From NCBI RefSeq assembly GCF_001663155.1, contig NZ_CP015963.1, positions 2,008,001 through 2,072,000 of the forward strand: a stretch of 64,000 nucleotides of DNA, read 5' to 3'. Origin of the DNA: Altererythrobacter ishigakiensis. Its GTDB lineage: Bacteria; Pseudomonadota; Alphaproteobacteria; Sphingomonadales; Sphingomonadaceae. Positions 33,093 to 43,196 of this stretch are shown piece by piece. The notes beneath the pieces are model-generated. The model had not been told where the DNA came from and searched no databases. It worked only from the letters and a program-made list of their open reading frames with translations. The position numbers and the translations under genes were made by a program. The stretch's first letter is position 1. Every line of letters starts with the position of its first letter.

Positions 33093-35818
33093 TAGAATTG
33101 AGTTCCTACGTTGAACGTGAAGCGTTTTGTATCATCGCCCGGCTGACTTCTCAGCACGCGGGCGAAGTCGATCCGGAACGGACCAAAGGGTGAATTCCAG
33201 TTAACGCCGATGCCGACAGATACGCGCGGCGAGATTGAATCGCCAAGGAATACCTCACGGAAGCGGCTGCCTTGGATGATCGACGGAGCATTTGCCACGC
33301 CCTCAGGATCGATTGCATCGGTGGTCGAAGTGAAACGAGGGTTACCAGTAACCGGGTCAAGAACGACGTCGCCATTCTCGTCGCGCAGGCGCGTCAAATA
33401 CACCAGATCTCCATCGGTGTTCCGTTGCTGAATGCCATTGGGGTTGTCTTGCAGGATCGGCTTGGTGACCGCGAACAGGGCACCAACATCCATGAAGATT
33501 GACGGCCGAAGCCCGAGTTCGCGCGCACCAGTACCGAGCGGAATTTCCAGCTCGGCACGACCCAAATAATACGCCCGACCGCCCAACGCATCGTCAACCA
33601 CCTGGTTGCGCTCGGTCAAGGCGACAACACCGCCTTCACCATCGTCGACATAAGGCTGGCGGATAACACGCGGGCCGACACCGCGAATGTCAAACCCACG
33701 GAAGCGAGGCTCGCCCAGCTGGAAACGGTCTGTCAGGATGACGTCGTCAAACCCCGGCCGGTTACTGTCTTCCAGCGAGTTGATCGCGCCGCCCTCAGCC
33801 GAGAGGGAGAAGATAAATCCTGCACCGACAGGCCAGTATTTCGCCGCCTGCCCACGTACACGAACATATTTAACCGAGCCACCAAGACCGGCAACCTCAG
33901 TCGAGAGGCTGACATTCTCACCCCGCGTCGGGCGCAAACGGCTATCAAGCGTGCTGTAAACGATGTTGCCGCCTACAATGGAGCTTGTCCGCTTGCCGAT
34001 AGCATCACAAAGGAAGCGGCCCGCGAACAATGGCTCACATGTCCGAATTCCATCACCGTCAAAGTCAGAGAAATACACGTTCTCATCAAGCGATATGTCG
34101 TCAATGTTGAGCGTGTAGCTGCCAATGAATGACATATACTCGGTCAGCGGCACACCAGCCCGTAGCTGGAAGCCGGTGGTCGACTGCTCAAACGTCCGAT
34201 TACGGTCACGGCTACGGAAATTGAAGCTGTTGAACTCGCGACGATAGATATCGACGCCTGCCGATATATTCCGGTTGAACAGGTAGGGTTCCTGGAAACT
34301 GATCGAAGCAGACCGGCTGAAGCGCGACCAGTTGACGCTCAGGCCTACTGTTTGGCCGCGTCCACGGAAGTTACGTTGCCGCACCGAGGCAGCAAGAATG
34401 AAGCGTTCAAGCGAAGAATAACCTGCCGATAGTTGCAATTCACCGGTCGGCTGTTCCTGTACGTTCGCTTCGAGAACAATCCGGTCCGGTTGGCTACCTT
34501 CGGCCTGATTGACTTCGAAGTTTTCCTGGAAATAGCCCAGCGAGTTGATACGCGCGGTGGTACGCGCCACCTGCAAAGAGTTGAACGCATCGCCTTCCGC
34601 GATACGGAATTCACGGCGGACCACCTTGTCCTGGGTCAAAGTATTGCCGTTGACATCAACCCGCTCGACATAAACGCGCGGCGCTTCCCGGATGACGAAG
34701 TTGACATTCATGGTCAGGTCTTCGCGGCTACGATCGAAGCGTGGTTGCACATCCGCAAATGCATAGCCGAATGTGCCAGCAAGCTCTGTGATCTGCTCAA
34801 CCGTATCTTCGATCTGCTTGGCATTATACCAGTCGCCAGTCTGCATCGGCAGACCGCTCTGCAAACGATCACTGTCGAAGTCCCGAAGCTGGCTTTCAAC
34901 GGTCACGTCACCGAATTTGTAACGCTCGCCCTCTTCCACCACGTAAGTGATGATGAAATCTTCCTTATCGGGCGTAAGTTCAGCCACAGCCGACACTACG
35001 CGGAAGTCTGCATAACCATTCTCGAGATAGAACGCGCGAAGTTGCTGCTGGTCGAAAGCCAGGCGATCAGGATCGTAACTGGTGTTGGAGCTGAAGAACC
35101 GGTGCCAACGCGCCTGCTTCGTCACCATCGCACCGCGCAGCTCTCCGTCGGAAAATTCTTCGTTGCCGATGATGTTGATCTGGCGAACCTTGGACTTGGG
35201 GCCCTCGGTAATCTCGAAAACGATATCGACGCGGTTTTGCGGCAGCATCACCATCTGTGGTTCTACCGTCGCAGCGAAGCGACCCTGACGTTTGTAGAGC
35301 TCGATGATGCGCGCAACATCCGCGCGGACCTTGGAACGTGTAAAAATCTGGCGCGGTGCCAGCTTGATTTCAGGAAGGATCTTGTCGTTCTTCAGACGAC
35401 GATTGCCTTCCAGGATGATGCGGTTGATGACCGGGTTTTCTGTAACCTCGATAACAACATTGCCGCCATCGTTGCGGATCGAGAAGTTGGAGAACAACTC
35501 GGTAGCGCCCAGATCTTTCAGCGCCGCGTCCGCGCCAGCAGACGTGTATTCCTGCCCAACCCGCAAGCGGATGTAACTCAGGATCGTTTGCGCCTCGAGG
35601 CGTTCGGCGCCCACCACACTGATGGTACGGATCGTGTTGTCAATCGGCTCAGGGGCAGACGCAGGATCTTGCGCCGCTTCCTGTTGGCCTTCACCAGTGG
35701 CCGTTTGCGCAAACGCTGTTGCAGGCACGCCTGCCAGCACGGTGCCACACAGCAGAAGAGTCGCGAGACCGGCAGCGGGCTTGGTCCGGCTTTCGCCCGC
35801 TTTGTTACGTCCACTCAT
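33092..35818 (-). CDS. bamA: Outer membrane protein assembly factor BamA
   Basis: A 908-residue Omp85 protein: signal peptide (to AFA-Q, about residue 37), five POTRA domains (residues about 65-400; first begins IRTISVVGAERLEAQTIL), then a 16-strand barrel ending in the aromatic terminus FTFNVGTQF. The VRGF/IRGF lid-lock motif appears as GFDIRGVGPR. It inserts barrel proteins into the outer membrane. The start is ATG 35818 (MSGRNKAGES). The order rseP-bamA-skp is conserved. Confidence 0.98.
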   Translation of the reverse strand: MSGRNKAGESRTKPAAGLATLLLCGTVLAGVPATAFAQTATGEGQQEAAQDPASAPEPIDNTIRTISVVGAERLEAQTILSYIRLRVGQEYTSAGADAALKDLGATELFSNFSIRNDGGNVVIEVTENPVINRIILEGNRRLKNDKILPEIKLAPRQIFTRSKVRADVARIIELYKRQGRFAATVEPQMVMLPQNRVDIVFEITEGPKSKVRQINIIGNEEFSDGELRGAMVTKQARWHRFFSSNTSYDPDRLAFDQQQLRAFYLENGYADFRVVSAVAELTPDKEDFIITYVVEEGERYKFGDVTVESQLRDFDSDRLQSGLPMQTGDWYNAKQIEDTVEQITELAGTFGYAFADVQPRFDRSREDLTMNVNFVIREAPRVYVERVDVNGNTLTQDKVVRREFRIAEGDAFNSLQVARTTARINSLGYFQENFEVNQAEGSQPDRIVLEANVQEQPTGELQLSAGYSSLERFILAASVRQRNFRGRGQTVGLSVNWSRFSRSASISFQEPYLFNRNISAGVDIYRREFNSFNFRSRDRNRTFEQSTTGFQLRAGVPLTEYMSFIGSYTLNIDDISLDENVYFSDFDGDGIRTCEPLFAGRFLCDAIGKRTSSIVGGNIVYSTLDSRLRPTRGENVSLSTEVAGLGGSVKYVRVRGQAAKYWPVGAGFIFSLSAEGGAINSLEDSNRPGFDDVILTDRFQLGEPRFRGFDIRGVGPRVIRQPYVDDGEGGVVALTERNQVVDDALGGRAYYLGRAELEIPLGTGARELGLRPSIFMDVGALFAVTKPILQDNPNGIQQRNTDGDLVYLTRLRDENGDVVLDPVTGNPRFTSTTDAIDPEGVANAPSIIQGSRFREVFLGDSISPRVSVGIGVNWNSPFGPFRIDFARVLRSQPGDDTKRFTFNVGTQF

Positions 35819-35974
35819 ATTCGCAAAGTTCCCGTTCAACTCTAAACCTTCAAGCGTCGCCCCCAGGGCCCGATTTCCAGGTTGAGGCAATTCCCACTCG
35901 CCTCTGCCCGATGCTTAGGTCGCAATCAAGCGGAAGAACCCGCCAACTGCCACCTAACCGGCCCCTTTCCCCGA

Positions 35975-37105
35975 CTAACTCCCGAAAATCGGCAGCGACA
36001 CGAGGTCATTGAATGTCACAACCACCATCAGCATCAACACGATTGCAATACCCGTGCGATACGCAAGCTCGGTTGCGCGCGGCCCAACAGGTTTCTTGCG
36101 CACTGCCTCAGCCGCGTAAAAAGCCAGATGACCACCATCCAGCGCGGGGATTGGCAGCAAGTTAATGAATGCCAAATTAAGCGAGATCAAAGCAGCGAAA
36201 TTGACGAAGGCAATCAGACCAAGGCTGAGTTGCTCACCAGAATACTTCGCGATCTTTACGGGGCCACCCAGCTCCTGAATTGATCGATCACCGACCATGA
36301 TCTGCTTGAGCCCAAGCATCATCATTTCGAACGTGTTCCATGTGTACTTGAGCGCAGCTGGCAATGCTTCGACCACGCCCAATCGCTGGTAGGTAACATC
36401 GGGCATGCCATTATCAGGGCGATATACGCCCAACCGCCCCAATGTAATCTCGTTTCCGAAGCGATCTTCTTCCACCGCGCTTCCAATTGTAACCGGCAGT
36501 GTTATTGCATCACCATCGCGCTCGACAGTGAGATCGATTTGCCGGTTCGGATAAAGCGCGACCTGATCAATCAGCTGCTGAAAATCGTCAACCTGCCGTC
36601 CGTCAATCGCCGTGATGCGATCTCCAACTTCAACACCGGCATCCCGGGCAGCAGACTCGTCTGCAAAGCGGTCAACCACTGTGGAATCGTCCGGAAACGT
36701 AACGGTCGGCTGTCCGCTGATCGCGAAGAATGCGAAGAAGATTCCGACTGCTACAATCAGGTTCGTCGCCGGCCCTGCGAAGACAATCAAAGTGCGTTTC
36801 CAAAGAGCTTGTGACTGGAAAGCATCTGGCGCAGCCGGCGCATGTGGATCAGCCATGCTGGCAGGGTTCATGTCGCCTTTGAACTGGACATATCCGCCCA
36901 GCGGAATGGTCGCGAGCTTCCAGCGAGTGCCTTGCTTGTCTGTCCAGCCGACAATTTCATTGCCGAAACCGATAGAAAACGCGTCAGCTTTTACACCAAA
37001 CCAACGGCCCACAAGATAGTGCCCCAGCTCGTGCACAGTCACCAATGGTCCCAGCACAAGCAGGAAACCGGCGATATACATCCAGAAAGGCGGGGATTCG
37101 AACAA
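35975..37105 (-). CDS. rseP: Site-2 zinc metalloprotease RseP
   Basis: An intramembrane protease that cleaves anti-sigma factors and signal peptide remnants. The 376-residue protein has HELGH (residues 25-29) in the first helix, one PDZ domain (GDRITAIDGRQVDDF, residues about 150-215) and the second metal motif NLLPIPALDGGHL near residue 320. I choose TTG 37105 as the start (FESPPFWMYIAGF), one base after the dxr stop; the ATG of MYIAGF at 37081 is the alternative. Confidence 0.95.
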   Translation of the reverse strand: MFESPPFWMYIAGFLLVLGPLVTVHELGHYLVGRWFGVKADAFSIGFGNEIVGWTDKQGTRWKLATIPLGGYVQFKGDMNPASMADPHAPAAPDAFQSQALWKRTLIVFAGPATNLIVAVGIFFAFFAISGQPTVTFPDDSTVVDRFADESAARDAGVEVGDRITAIDGRQVDDFQQLIDQVALYPNRQIDLTVERDGDAITLPVTIGSAVEEDRFGNEITLGRLGVYRPDNGMPDVTYQRLGVVEALPAALKYTWNTFEMMMLGLKQIMVGDRSIQELGGPVKIAKYSGEQLSLGLIAFVNFAALISLNLAFINLLPIPALDGGHLAFYAAEAVRKKPVGPRATELAYRTGIAIVLMLMVVVTFNDLVSLPIFGS

Positions 37106-37106
37106 G

Positions 37107-38261
37107 TTACGCGTTCTCCAAAAGCGCTGTCGCAGTCTCTCTTGCCTCGGAATCGACAAGCAGTACGTCGTCGAGGGTTTCAGGAGCAGCGGCGCTATAG
37201 CGGTTTAGTGTGTTCTCCACTACTGCCGTAATGTCCATGAACCCGATCTGACCAGCCAGAAACGCCGCGACCGCCACTTCATTGGCAGCATTAAGCGTAG
37301 CGGGAGCCCCGGCACCGGCCTCAATCGCTTCGCGGGCTAGCCTTGTTGCCGGGAAACGCGCCTCGTCTGGTGCGAAGAATGAGAGCTCTCCAATCGCTGC
37401 CAAATCAAGCGGCTCCATCGGAGTGTCCATGCGCTTTGGCCAAGCAAGGCACGAAGCAATCGGCACACGCATGTCCGACGGGCCCAACTGCGCCAGCGTG
37501 GACCGGTCGCGATATTCGACCATGGAGTGAATCACGCTTTGCGGGTGCACCACGATCTTTAGTCGGTCGAGGCCGACCGGGAACAGGTGGTGTGCCTCAA
37601 CGTATTCGAGGCCCTTGTTCATCATCGTGGCGCTATCAACGCTGATCTTCGCGCCCATGTCCCAGTTGGGATGCGCAATGGCTTGGGCAGGCGTTGCCGC
37701 CTTGAGTTCATCCATCGACCAAGTCCGCAGCGGGCCTCCGCTGGCGGTCAGTGTGATACGGGCGACATCAGCGAGATCATTGCCAGCCAAACATTGGAAG
37801 ATCGCATTATGCTCGCTGTCCACCGGAAGCAGCGTTGCGCCATGCTTGGCCACCGCCGCTGTCATGACGTCACCAGCCGAAACCAGCGCTTCCTTGTTTG
37901 CCAGCGCTACCGTTCCGCCGCGTTCGATCGCTGCCATTACCGGCGCCAGTCCCGCGCAGCCAACGATTGCCGCAACGGTGATATCGACCGGGCGCGCAGC
38001 AGCTTCACACAGTGCTTCACGGCCTCCAGCCGCTTCGATGTCGGTTCCGGCGAGTGCCTCGCGTAATTCGGCAAGGCAGCTTTCGTCGCTGACCACCGCG
38101 ATCTTGGCGTCAAATTCGCGAGCAAACATCGCCAATTGCTGCGCCGAGCAATTCGCGGTCAGTGCGTCAACTTGCCACGCGCTACGATTTCGACGGATCA
38201 AGTCGAGCGTTTGCTCGCCCACCGATCCGGTTGCACCCAGGATGGAGATCGAGCGAGTCAT
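37107..38261 (-). CDS. dxr: 1-deoxy-D-xylulose 5-phosphate reductoisomerase
   Basis: Second enzyme of the MEP isoprenoid pathway, NADPH-dependent. The 384-residue protein starts MTRSISILGATGSVGEQ (nucleotide-binding loop), with the metal/substrate residues in LPVDSEHNAIFQ, TASGGPLRTW and the catalytic-loop region NKGLEYVEAHHLF. Its ATG overlaps the cdsA stop by 4 bp. It supplies precursors for the neighbouring uppS and for the polyprenyl synthase at 62.5 kb. Confidence 0.97.
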   Translation of the reverse strand: MTRSISILGATGSVGEQTLDLIRRNRSAWQVDALTANCSAQQLAMFAREFDAKIAVVSDESCLAELREALAGTDIEAAGGREALCEAAARPVDITVAAIVGCAGLAPVMAAIERGGTVALANKEALVSAGDVMTAAVAKHGATLLPVDSEHNAIFQCLAGNDLADVARITLTASGGPLRTWSMDELKAATPAQAIAHPNWDMGAKISVDSATMMNKGLEYVEAHHLFPVGLDRLKIVVHPQSVIHSMVEYRDRSTLAQLGPSDMRVPIASCLAWPKRMDTPMEPLDLAAIGELSFFAPDEARFPATRLAREAIEAGAGAPATLNAANEVAVAAFLAGQIGFMDITAVVENTLNRYSAAAPETLDDVLLVDSEARETATALLENA

Positions 38262-38965
38262 GACGGATGAACCGCCCAAAGCGCGATACTTGCGATGGAA
38301 ACGGGCAGCAGTCCGTCAACACGATCAAACACACCGCCATGGCCCGGGATGAGGTTTGAGGAATCCTTTACGCCCGCACGCCGCTTGAGCCAGCTTTCAA
38401 AGAAGTCACCGAATTGCGCAACCACCGCCAGCAATGCGCCGATTGCAAATGCAATGAACATCATCGTACGAAGCGAAACATCACCACTGTTCCAAGCGAA
38501 GAACCCGGCTGAAACAAGCCCGGCAGCCAACATGCCGCCGCCTAGACCCGCCCATGTCTTCGAAGGACTGATGCTGGGCGCAATCTTCGGGCCACCGATG
38601 CTGCGTCCACTGAAATAGGCGCCGACATCTGTCGCGATAACAACGGAGAGGATGCCCAGCACTACTGCGATTGGCAGGGTCACAAGCGCATAGGCGGCGG
38701 TTCCTATGTAAGCACCACCCAAGATCAGCGCGATGAGCCGAGCGCCTCTGCCCTCGAATGCCAGCATTACCAGTCGGCCGAACTCACTGACGCACAACAC
38801 CGCCACTAAGAGCGCAAACAGATCAAACCAAACCCCGCCCAGCCACAGCGCCGTTCCAGCAACCGCCAGCATCACCACTGCCGAGGCAAAACGCACAGGC
38901 AGGTCGGATATCTTCTTGGGTGTTTCAGCGTCCGCCAAAGCGTCGCTCCCTTTGCGCGAAATCAT
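38258..38965 (-). CDS. cdsA: Phosphatidate cytidylyltransferase
   Basis: Makes CDP-diacylglycerol for pgsA (11 kb) and pssA (43 kb). The 235-residue membrane protein ends with the CDS signature: SPSKTWAGLGGGM, then KRRAGVKDSSNLIPGHGGVFDRVDGLL. ATG 38965 overlaps uppS by 41 bp; an in-frame TTG at 38935 would cut the overlap to 11 bp, so the start is unsure. Confidence 0.95.
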   Translation of the reverse strand: MISRKGSDALADAETPKKISDLPVRFASAVVMLAVAGTALWLGGVWFDLFALLVAVLCVSEFGRLVMLAFEGRGARLIALILGGAYIGTAAYALVTLPIAVVLGILSVVIATDVGAYFSGRSIGGPKIAPSISPSKTWAGLGGGMLAAGLVSAGFFAWNSGDVSLRTMMFIAFAIGALLAVVAQFGDFFESWLKRRAGVKDSSNLIPGHGGVFDRVDGLLPVSIASIALWAVHPS

Positions 38966-39620
38966 CCAGCGCTTCCTTTAGCATTTCTGGCGTGAAGTCT
39001 GGCCAAAGCGTGTCGACGAACAGCATCTCTGCATAGGCCGATTGCCATAACAGGAAATTAGAAAGCCGGATCTCGCCACTAGTGCGGATCAGTAGGTCGA
39101 GCGGTGGCAAGTCTGCTGTGTCGAGATGCGCAGCAATGGTTCGCTCGTTCACTTCACCAATCGCCGCCGCCTTCGCCGCAGCACGCGCAATCTCTTGTTG
39201 CGAGCCGTAATTGAGTGCCACAGCCACGGTGTGCGAGCCGCTGCTGGTCTTCTCCAGCGCATCCTCAAGCATTTCTACAATATCGGGCGCAAGTGATTGC
39301 CAATCGCCAATAATCTTCAGCCGAACACCGTTGTCGATGAACTCCTGCAAGTCAGATTTGATGAAATTGCGCATTAGATTCATCAAATCGCCAACTTCGT
39401 CTTCGCTGCGCTTCCAGTTCTCTGACGAGAATGCGTAAAGCGTCAGACAATCAAGACCTGAGCCGTCCAGGCTGCGCACGATATTGCGCAGTGCCTCAAC
39501 CCCGCGTTTATGCCCAAAGCTGCGCGGCATCGCGCGCTTCTTTGCCCAACGGCCATTGCCATCCATGATGATGGCGACATGCCGCGCGCGGCCGGTGTCC
39601 TTTGAGGGCGTTTCGCCCAT
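38925..39620 (-). CDS. uppS: Isoprenyl transferase (undecaprenyl diphosphate synthase)
   Basis: Makes the C55 lipid carrier for peptidoglycan. The 231-residue cis-prenyltransferase has the catalytic aspartate in IIMDGNGRWAKKR, the FGHKRGVEAL and YAFSSENWKR motifs, and RTSGEIRLSNFLLWQSAYAE near the C-terminus. It lies between frr and cdsA in the conserved order. Confidence 0.98.
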   Translation of the reverse strand: MGETPSKDTGRARHVAIIMDGNGRWAKKRAMPRSFGHKRGVEALRNIVRSLDGSGLDCLTLYAFSSENWKRSEDEVGDLMNLMRNFIKSDLQEFIDNGVRLKIIGDWQSLAPDIVEMLEDALEKTSSGSHTVAVALNYGSQQEIARAAAKAAAIGEVNERTIAAHLDTADLPPLDLLIRTSGEIRLSNFLLWQSAYAEMLFVDTLWPDFTPEMLKEALDDFAQRERRFGGR

Positions 39621-39644
39621 CTATCCCCTCCAGCAATCCCAACT

Positions 39645-40202
39645 CTATTGAGTCAGGATCTCCTGAACCTTCTTTTCGACTGCGGCATCGATATCGGCGA
39701 TGTGGCTGTCCGTCATCTTCTGGACTTCGTCTTCCAGCCGCTTGCGCTCGTCCTCAGAGATTTCTTTCTTCTTCTCGTCAGCCTTCAATGATTCCATGCC
39801 GTCACGGCGCACATTGCGCACGGCGATTTTGCCTTTCTCGCCATATTCACCGGCAAGCTTCGCCAAATCCTTGCGACGCTCTTCAGTCAGGTCCGGCATG
39901 GGCAAGCGGATCGTCTGGCCATCCGTCATTGGGTTGAGGCCGAGGTTTGCCTTTGCAATGCCTTTCTCGACCGCACTGACATTGGACTTGTCCCACACCT
40001 GAACGCTCAACATACGTGGCTCTGGTGCTGACACAGTCGCTACTTGCGACAATGGCATCATCGCACCGTACACTTCAGCCACAACGGGATCGAGCAGGCT
40101 GGTGTTCGCGCGGCCGGTGCGCAATCCGCTCAGGTCTCCCTTTAGTGATTCCACTGCGCCTTTCATACGGCGCTCGATATCGGCCTTGTCATATTGTGGC
40201 AT
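39645..40202 (-). CDS. frr: Ribosome recycling factor
   Basis: A 185-residue RRF that, with EF-G, splits post-termination ribosomes. The three-helix bundle and the conserved GRAN core ([13 protein letters not shown]) plus [16 protein letters not shown] hinge are clear. It is 3 bp downstream of pyrH on the same strand. Confidence 0.98.
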   Translation of the reverse strand: MPQYDKADIERRMKGAVESLKGDLSGLRTGRANTSLLDPVVAEVYGAMMPLSQVATVSAPEPRMLSVQVWDKSNVSAVEKGIAKANLGLNPMTDGQTIRLPMPDLTEERRKDLAKLAGEYGEKGKIAVRNVRRDGMESLKADEKKKEISEDERKRLEDEVQKMTDSHIADIDAAVEKKVQEILTQ

Positions 40203-40205
40203 GGC

Positions 40206-40928
40206 TTAGGCTTCCTCTTGTACGATTGTCTGTACGCCATTTCCTTCGAGTACACGGGCGACATTGCCTTTTTCGCGGATCGAGAAGACGACGATGGGAA
40301 TTGAGTTTTCGCGGCAAAGTGCGACCGCGGTTGCGTCCATAACCTTGAGATTGTCAGACAAAACCCGGTCATAGCTGATGCTGTCGAAACGGGTCGCCTC
40401 GGGATTGTGCTTGGGATCGCTGTCATAGACGCCGTCAACACTGGTGCCTTTGAGCAGCGCGTCACAGTTCATTTCAGCCGCGCGCAGGGCTGCACCGGTA
40501 TCAGTGGTGAAGAAGGGATTGCCTGTGCCTGCGGCGAAAATCACGATCCGGCCTTTCTCCAGATGACGTTCTGCGCGCCGGCGAATGTAAGGCTCGCAAA
40601 CACTGGACATAGGGATCGCTGATTGCACACGGGTCTGCACACCGGCCTGCTCAAGCGCATTCTGCATGGCCAGCGCGTTCATCACGGTTGCCAGCATACC
40701 CATGTAATCGCCGGTCGTGCGATCGAGGCCCTTGGCTGCGCCAGCGACACCGCGGAAGATATTTCCCCCGCCTATAACCAGACAGATCTCCAGCCCGGTA
40801 TCCTTCGCGGCTTTTACTTCTTCCGCCAGACGCGCAACATAGGCAGGATCAATCCCGTATTCCTGTTCGCCCATCAGCACTTCGCCCGAGAGTTTCAGGA
40901 GAATGCGTTTGACAGGTGGTAGGCTCAT
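40206..40928 (-). CDS. pyrH: UMP kinase
   Basis: A 240-residue bacterial UMP kinase (amino acid kinase fold): [11 protein letters not shown] at the N-terminus, [10 protein letters not shown], the uridylate site [16 protein letters not shown], and [15 protein letters not shown]. Starts at ATG 40928 ([10 protein letters not shown]). It provides UDP for all pyrimidine nucleotides and is grouped with tsf and frr as in most bacteria, though a strong terminator separates it from tsf. Confidence 0.98.
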   Translation of the reverse strand: MSLPPVKRILLKLSGEVLMGEQEYGIDPAYVARLAEEVKAAKDTGLEICLVIGGGNIFRGVAGAAKGLDRTTGDYMGMLATVMNALAMQNALEQAGVQTRVQSAIPMSSVCEPYIRRRAERHLEKGRIVIFAAGTGNPFFTTDTGAALRAAEMNCDALLKGTSVDGVYDSDPKHNPEATRFDSISYDRVLSDNLKVMDATAVALCRENSIPIVVFSIREKGNVARVLEGNGVQTIVQEEA

Positions 40929-41028
40929 GGTCGGTCCCGCTCCCAAGAATTCGTGAAATCTCGAAGCGCCTTAGCCGCCCTTCCCGCATCGCGCAAAGGG
41001 TAAAGCGAAGACCTGACATCACACATGC

Positions 41029-41061
41029 AAAACGGCCGCCGAACATGACGTTCAGCGGCCG
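41029..41061 (-). terminator. Rho-independent terminator of rpsB-tsf
   Basis: On the minus strand CGGCCGCTGAAC pairs with GTTCGGCGGCCG (12 bp, one G-U) around GTCAT, followed by TTTTGC. It lies 24 bp after the tsf stop and separates rpsB-tsf from pyrH. Confidence 0.85.
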
Positions 41062-41084
41062 CTCTAAATTGGTGCTTGGAAAGA

Positions 41085-42011
41085 TCAGCCGCCAACAGCA
41101 GCGGCAACTTCTGCAGCGAAGTCGCTTTCTTCCTTTTCAATGCCTTCGCCCAGCTGGAAGCGGACATAATCGACCAGCTTGATCGAGCCACCGTTTTCCT
41201 TCGCAGTGCGTGCAACAACATCTTCAACCGAAGACTTGTTGTCCATCACGAACATCTGGCTGAGCAGTGCGTTTTCCTTCGCGAACTTCTTGATCGCGCC
41301 TTCAACCATCTTTTCCTGCACGTTCTCAGGCTTGCCGCTTTCAGCAGCCTTTTCCTGAGCGATCGCACGCTCACGTTCGATCACAGCCGGGTCCAGGCTA
41401 TCCGCGTCAAGAGCCTGCGGGAACATAGAAGCGATGTGCATGGCAAGCTGCTTGCCAAAAGGTGTCAGCACGTCGCCGCCAAGGTCGCTTTCCAAAGCGA
41501 CCAGAACGCCGATCTTACCAAGGCCTTCAGCTGCAGCATTGTGCATGTAAGAAACCACTGCGCCCTGAGACACAGAAACCGTCTGCATGCGGCGTACCTG
41601 CTGGTTCTCGCCGATGGTCGCGATGTTGTCTGTCAGCTTGTCGGCAACTGTACCACCATCGGGATAAGCGGCTGCTTTCAGAGCTTCGACATCGTCTCCG
41701 TCAACGCTCAGAGCAACCTGAGTGGTCTTGCGCACGAAATCCTGAAACTTGTCGTTCTTGGCAACGAAGTCGGTTTCCGAGTTAACTTCAACAGCAACAC
41801 CCTTCGTGCCTTCGACCGCCACACCAACAAGGCCTTCAGCCGCAGTACGGCTCGACTTCTTCTGGGCTGTCGCGAGACCCTTGGCGCGCAGCGCGTCGAC
41901 TGCGGCTTCGATATCGCCGTTTGCTTCTTCCAATGCCTTCTTGGCATCCATCATGCCCGCGCCGGTCTTTTCGCGCAGAGCCTTCACATCAGCGGCAGAG
42001 AATGCAGCCAT
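41085..42011 (-). CDS. tsf: Elongation factor Ts
   Basis: The guanine nucleotide exchange factor of EF-Tu. The 308-residue protein starts [24 protein letters not shown], with the TDFVAKN EF-Tu contact region near residue 80 ([10 protein letters not shown]) and the dimerisation core beyond. Starts at ATG 42011 after a GGAAATC site; the frame upstream is spurious. Confidence 0.98.
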   Translation of the reverse strand: MAAFSAADVKALREKTGAGMMDAKKALEEANGDIEAAVDALRAKGLATAQKKSSRTAAEGLVGVAVEGTKGVAVEVNSETDFVAKNDKFQDFVRKTTQVALSVDGDDVEALKAAAYPDGGTVADKLTDNIATIGENQQVRRMQTVSVSQGAVVSYMHNAAAEGLGKIGVLVALESDLGGDVLTPFGKQLAMHIASMFPQALDADSLDPAVIERERAIAQEKAAESGKPENVQEKMVEGAIKKFAKENALLSQMFVMDNKSSVEDVVARTAKENGGSIKLVDYVRFQLGEGIEKEESDFAAEVAAAVGG

Positions 42012-42084
42012 GGTGATTTCCTTTTCAAATAGTCTGTGCACCAGAGCCCGCAGGAAAGCGGGCAATCAGCGCGCTAGGAGATTT

Positions 42085-42111
42085 GGATGGCACGTATGTT
42101 AAGCGCCATCC
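42085..42111 (-). terminator. Hairpin between rpsB and tsf (attenuator-like)
   Basis: On the minus strand GGATGGC and GCCATCC form a 7-bp perfect stem with a 13-base loop, followed by AAATCTCC. With no U tract it is not a full terminator; a partial stop or a processing site between rpsB and tsf is the likely role. Confidence 0.5.
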
Positions 42112-42121
42112 GAAAGAAAGA

Positions 42122-42871
42122 TTAAGCAGTTGCTTCTGCTGGCGGCTGCTCCATCGCGCCGACGTCTTCGCCGCTGTCTGCAACTGCGCCGCCACGACCA
42201 GCAACCGCTGCACCAGCGATTGCATCACAGTAAAGGCGGACCGCACGGCTCGCATCGTCATTGCCCGGTACCGGGAAAGCGATGCCTGTCGGATCGACAT
42301 TGGTGTCGAGCACAGCGATTACCGGAATGCCAAGAACGGCTGCTTCCTTAATGGCCAGATCTTCCTTATTGGCATCGATCACAAACATAACGTCCGGAAC
42401 GCCGCCCATATCGCGGATGCCGCCCAGCGAAAGCTCAAGCTTGTCACGCTCACGCGTCAGCTGAAGAACTTCCTTCTTGGTGAAGCCCGAAGTGTCGCCT
42501 GAAAGCTGCTCTTCAAGCGTCTTGAGGCGCTTGATCGACTGGCTGATGGTTTTCCAGTTGGTAAGCATGCCGCCCAGCCAACGGTGGTTCACAAAGTGCT
42601 GGCCTGACTGGCGAGCTGCCTGAGCGATCGGCTCTTGCGCCTGACGCTTGGTGCCTACGAACAGAACCTTGCCGCCGGCACGGACAGTCTGCTCAACAAA
42701 ATCAAGCGCTCGCGCAAAAAGTGGAACTGTCTGTGAGAGATCAATGATGTGAACACCGTTACGGTTGCCGAAAATGTACGGCTTCATCCGCGGGTTCCAG
42801 CGATGGGTCTGGTGGCCGAAGTGTGCGCCGGCCTCAATCAATTGCTGCATTGTGACGGTAGGAGCCGCCAT
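42122..42871 (-). CDS. rpsB: 30S ribosomal protein S2
   Basis: A 249-residue S2: [29 protein letters not shown] near the start, then [12 protein letters not shown] and [14 protein letters not shown], all family hallmarks, with a variable Ala/Glu-rich tail. AAAGGA precedes the ATG. It heads the rpsB-tsf transcript. Confidence 0.99.
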   Translation of the reverse strand: MAAPTVTMQQLIEAGAHFGHQTHRWNPRMKPYIFGNRNGVHIIDLSQTVPLFARALDFVEQTVRAGGKVLFVGTKRQAQEPIAQAARQSGQHFVNHRWLGGMLTNWKTISQSIKRLKTLEEQLSGDTSGFTKKEVLQLTRERDKLELSLGGIRDMGGVPDVMFVIDANKEDLAIKEAAVLGIPVIAVLDTNVDPTGIAFPVPGNDDASRAVRLYCDAIAGAAVAGRGGAVADSGEDVGAMEQPPAEATA

Positions 42872-43196
42872 AATAGAATTCCTTTCCGGTTATGCCTCTG
42901 GAGAGCTGGAACCTTGGTGCGGTATGTCCCGCGTTAGGCACCGGTATGTGTGCTCACCATGTGGATTTGAACGTTTGGACAATAGCGAGAATCGCCTACG
43001 CCCTTCCGAACGCCGCGCGCTCTAAACTTGGATCAGGCAAAAATCCAGCCCGAAATGGAAAAATCGAACCTGCATTGACATTCCGCTTGACACGTTGGAA
43101 CAAATGGGGAACTTATGCTGAGGAACAAACGTAGTACACTGTGACTGCCCTCTGCGACCAAACGGCCGAGGATATAGCGAAACAGGAGATGAAATC
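42872..43196. other. 325-bp divergent intergenic region upstream of rpsB
   Basis: Holds the minus-strand leader of rpsB (about 200 bp or more, GC-rich in part) and the plus-strand promoter of the small membrane gene at 43197. Short frames cross it but none has a convincing ribosome site and protein character. A long rpsB leader is where autoregulation by S2 would act, but I see no structure I can name. Confidence 0.5.
43087..43119 (+). promoter_or_regulatory. Possible promoter of the small gene at 43197
   Basis: A perfect TTGACA (43087-43092) with AACTTATGCT from 43110; the best -10 fits at 17-19 bases. The -10 match is weak, so this is a tentative call based on consensus only. Confidence 0.35.

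Noticed and set aside
34433..35845. 470-residue plus-strand frame opposite bamA
   Set aside because: Pure shadow of the bamA codons; bamA itself is unmistakable, and the shadow has no ribosome site or motif.
41076..42032. 318-residue plus-strand frame opposite tsf
   Set aside because: Exactly mirrors tsf with its terminator; low-complexity product of codon bias.
42892..43134. 80-residue plus-strand frame in the rpsB upstream region
   Set aside because: No ribosome binding site and no protein-like composition; overlaps the likely rpsB leader.
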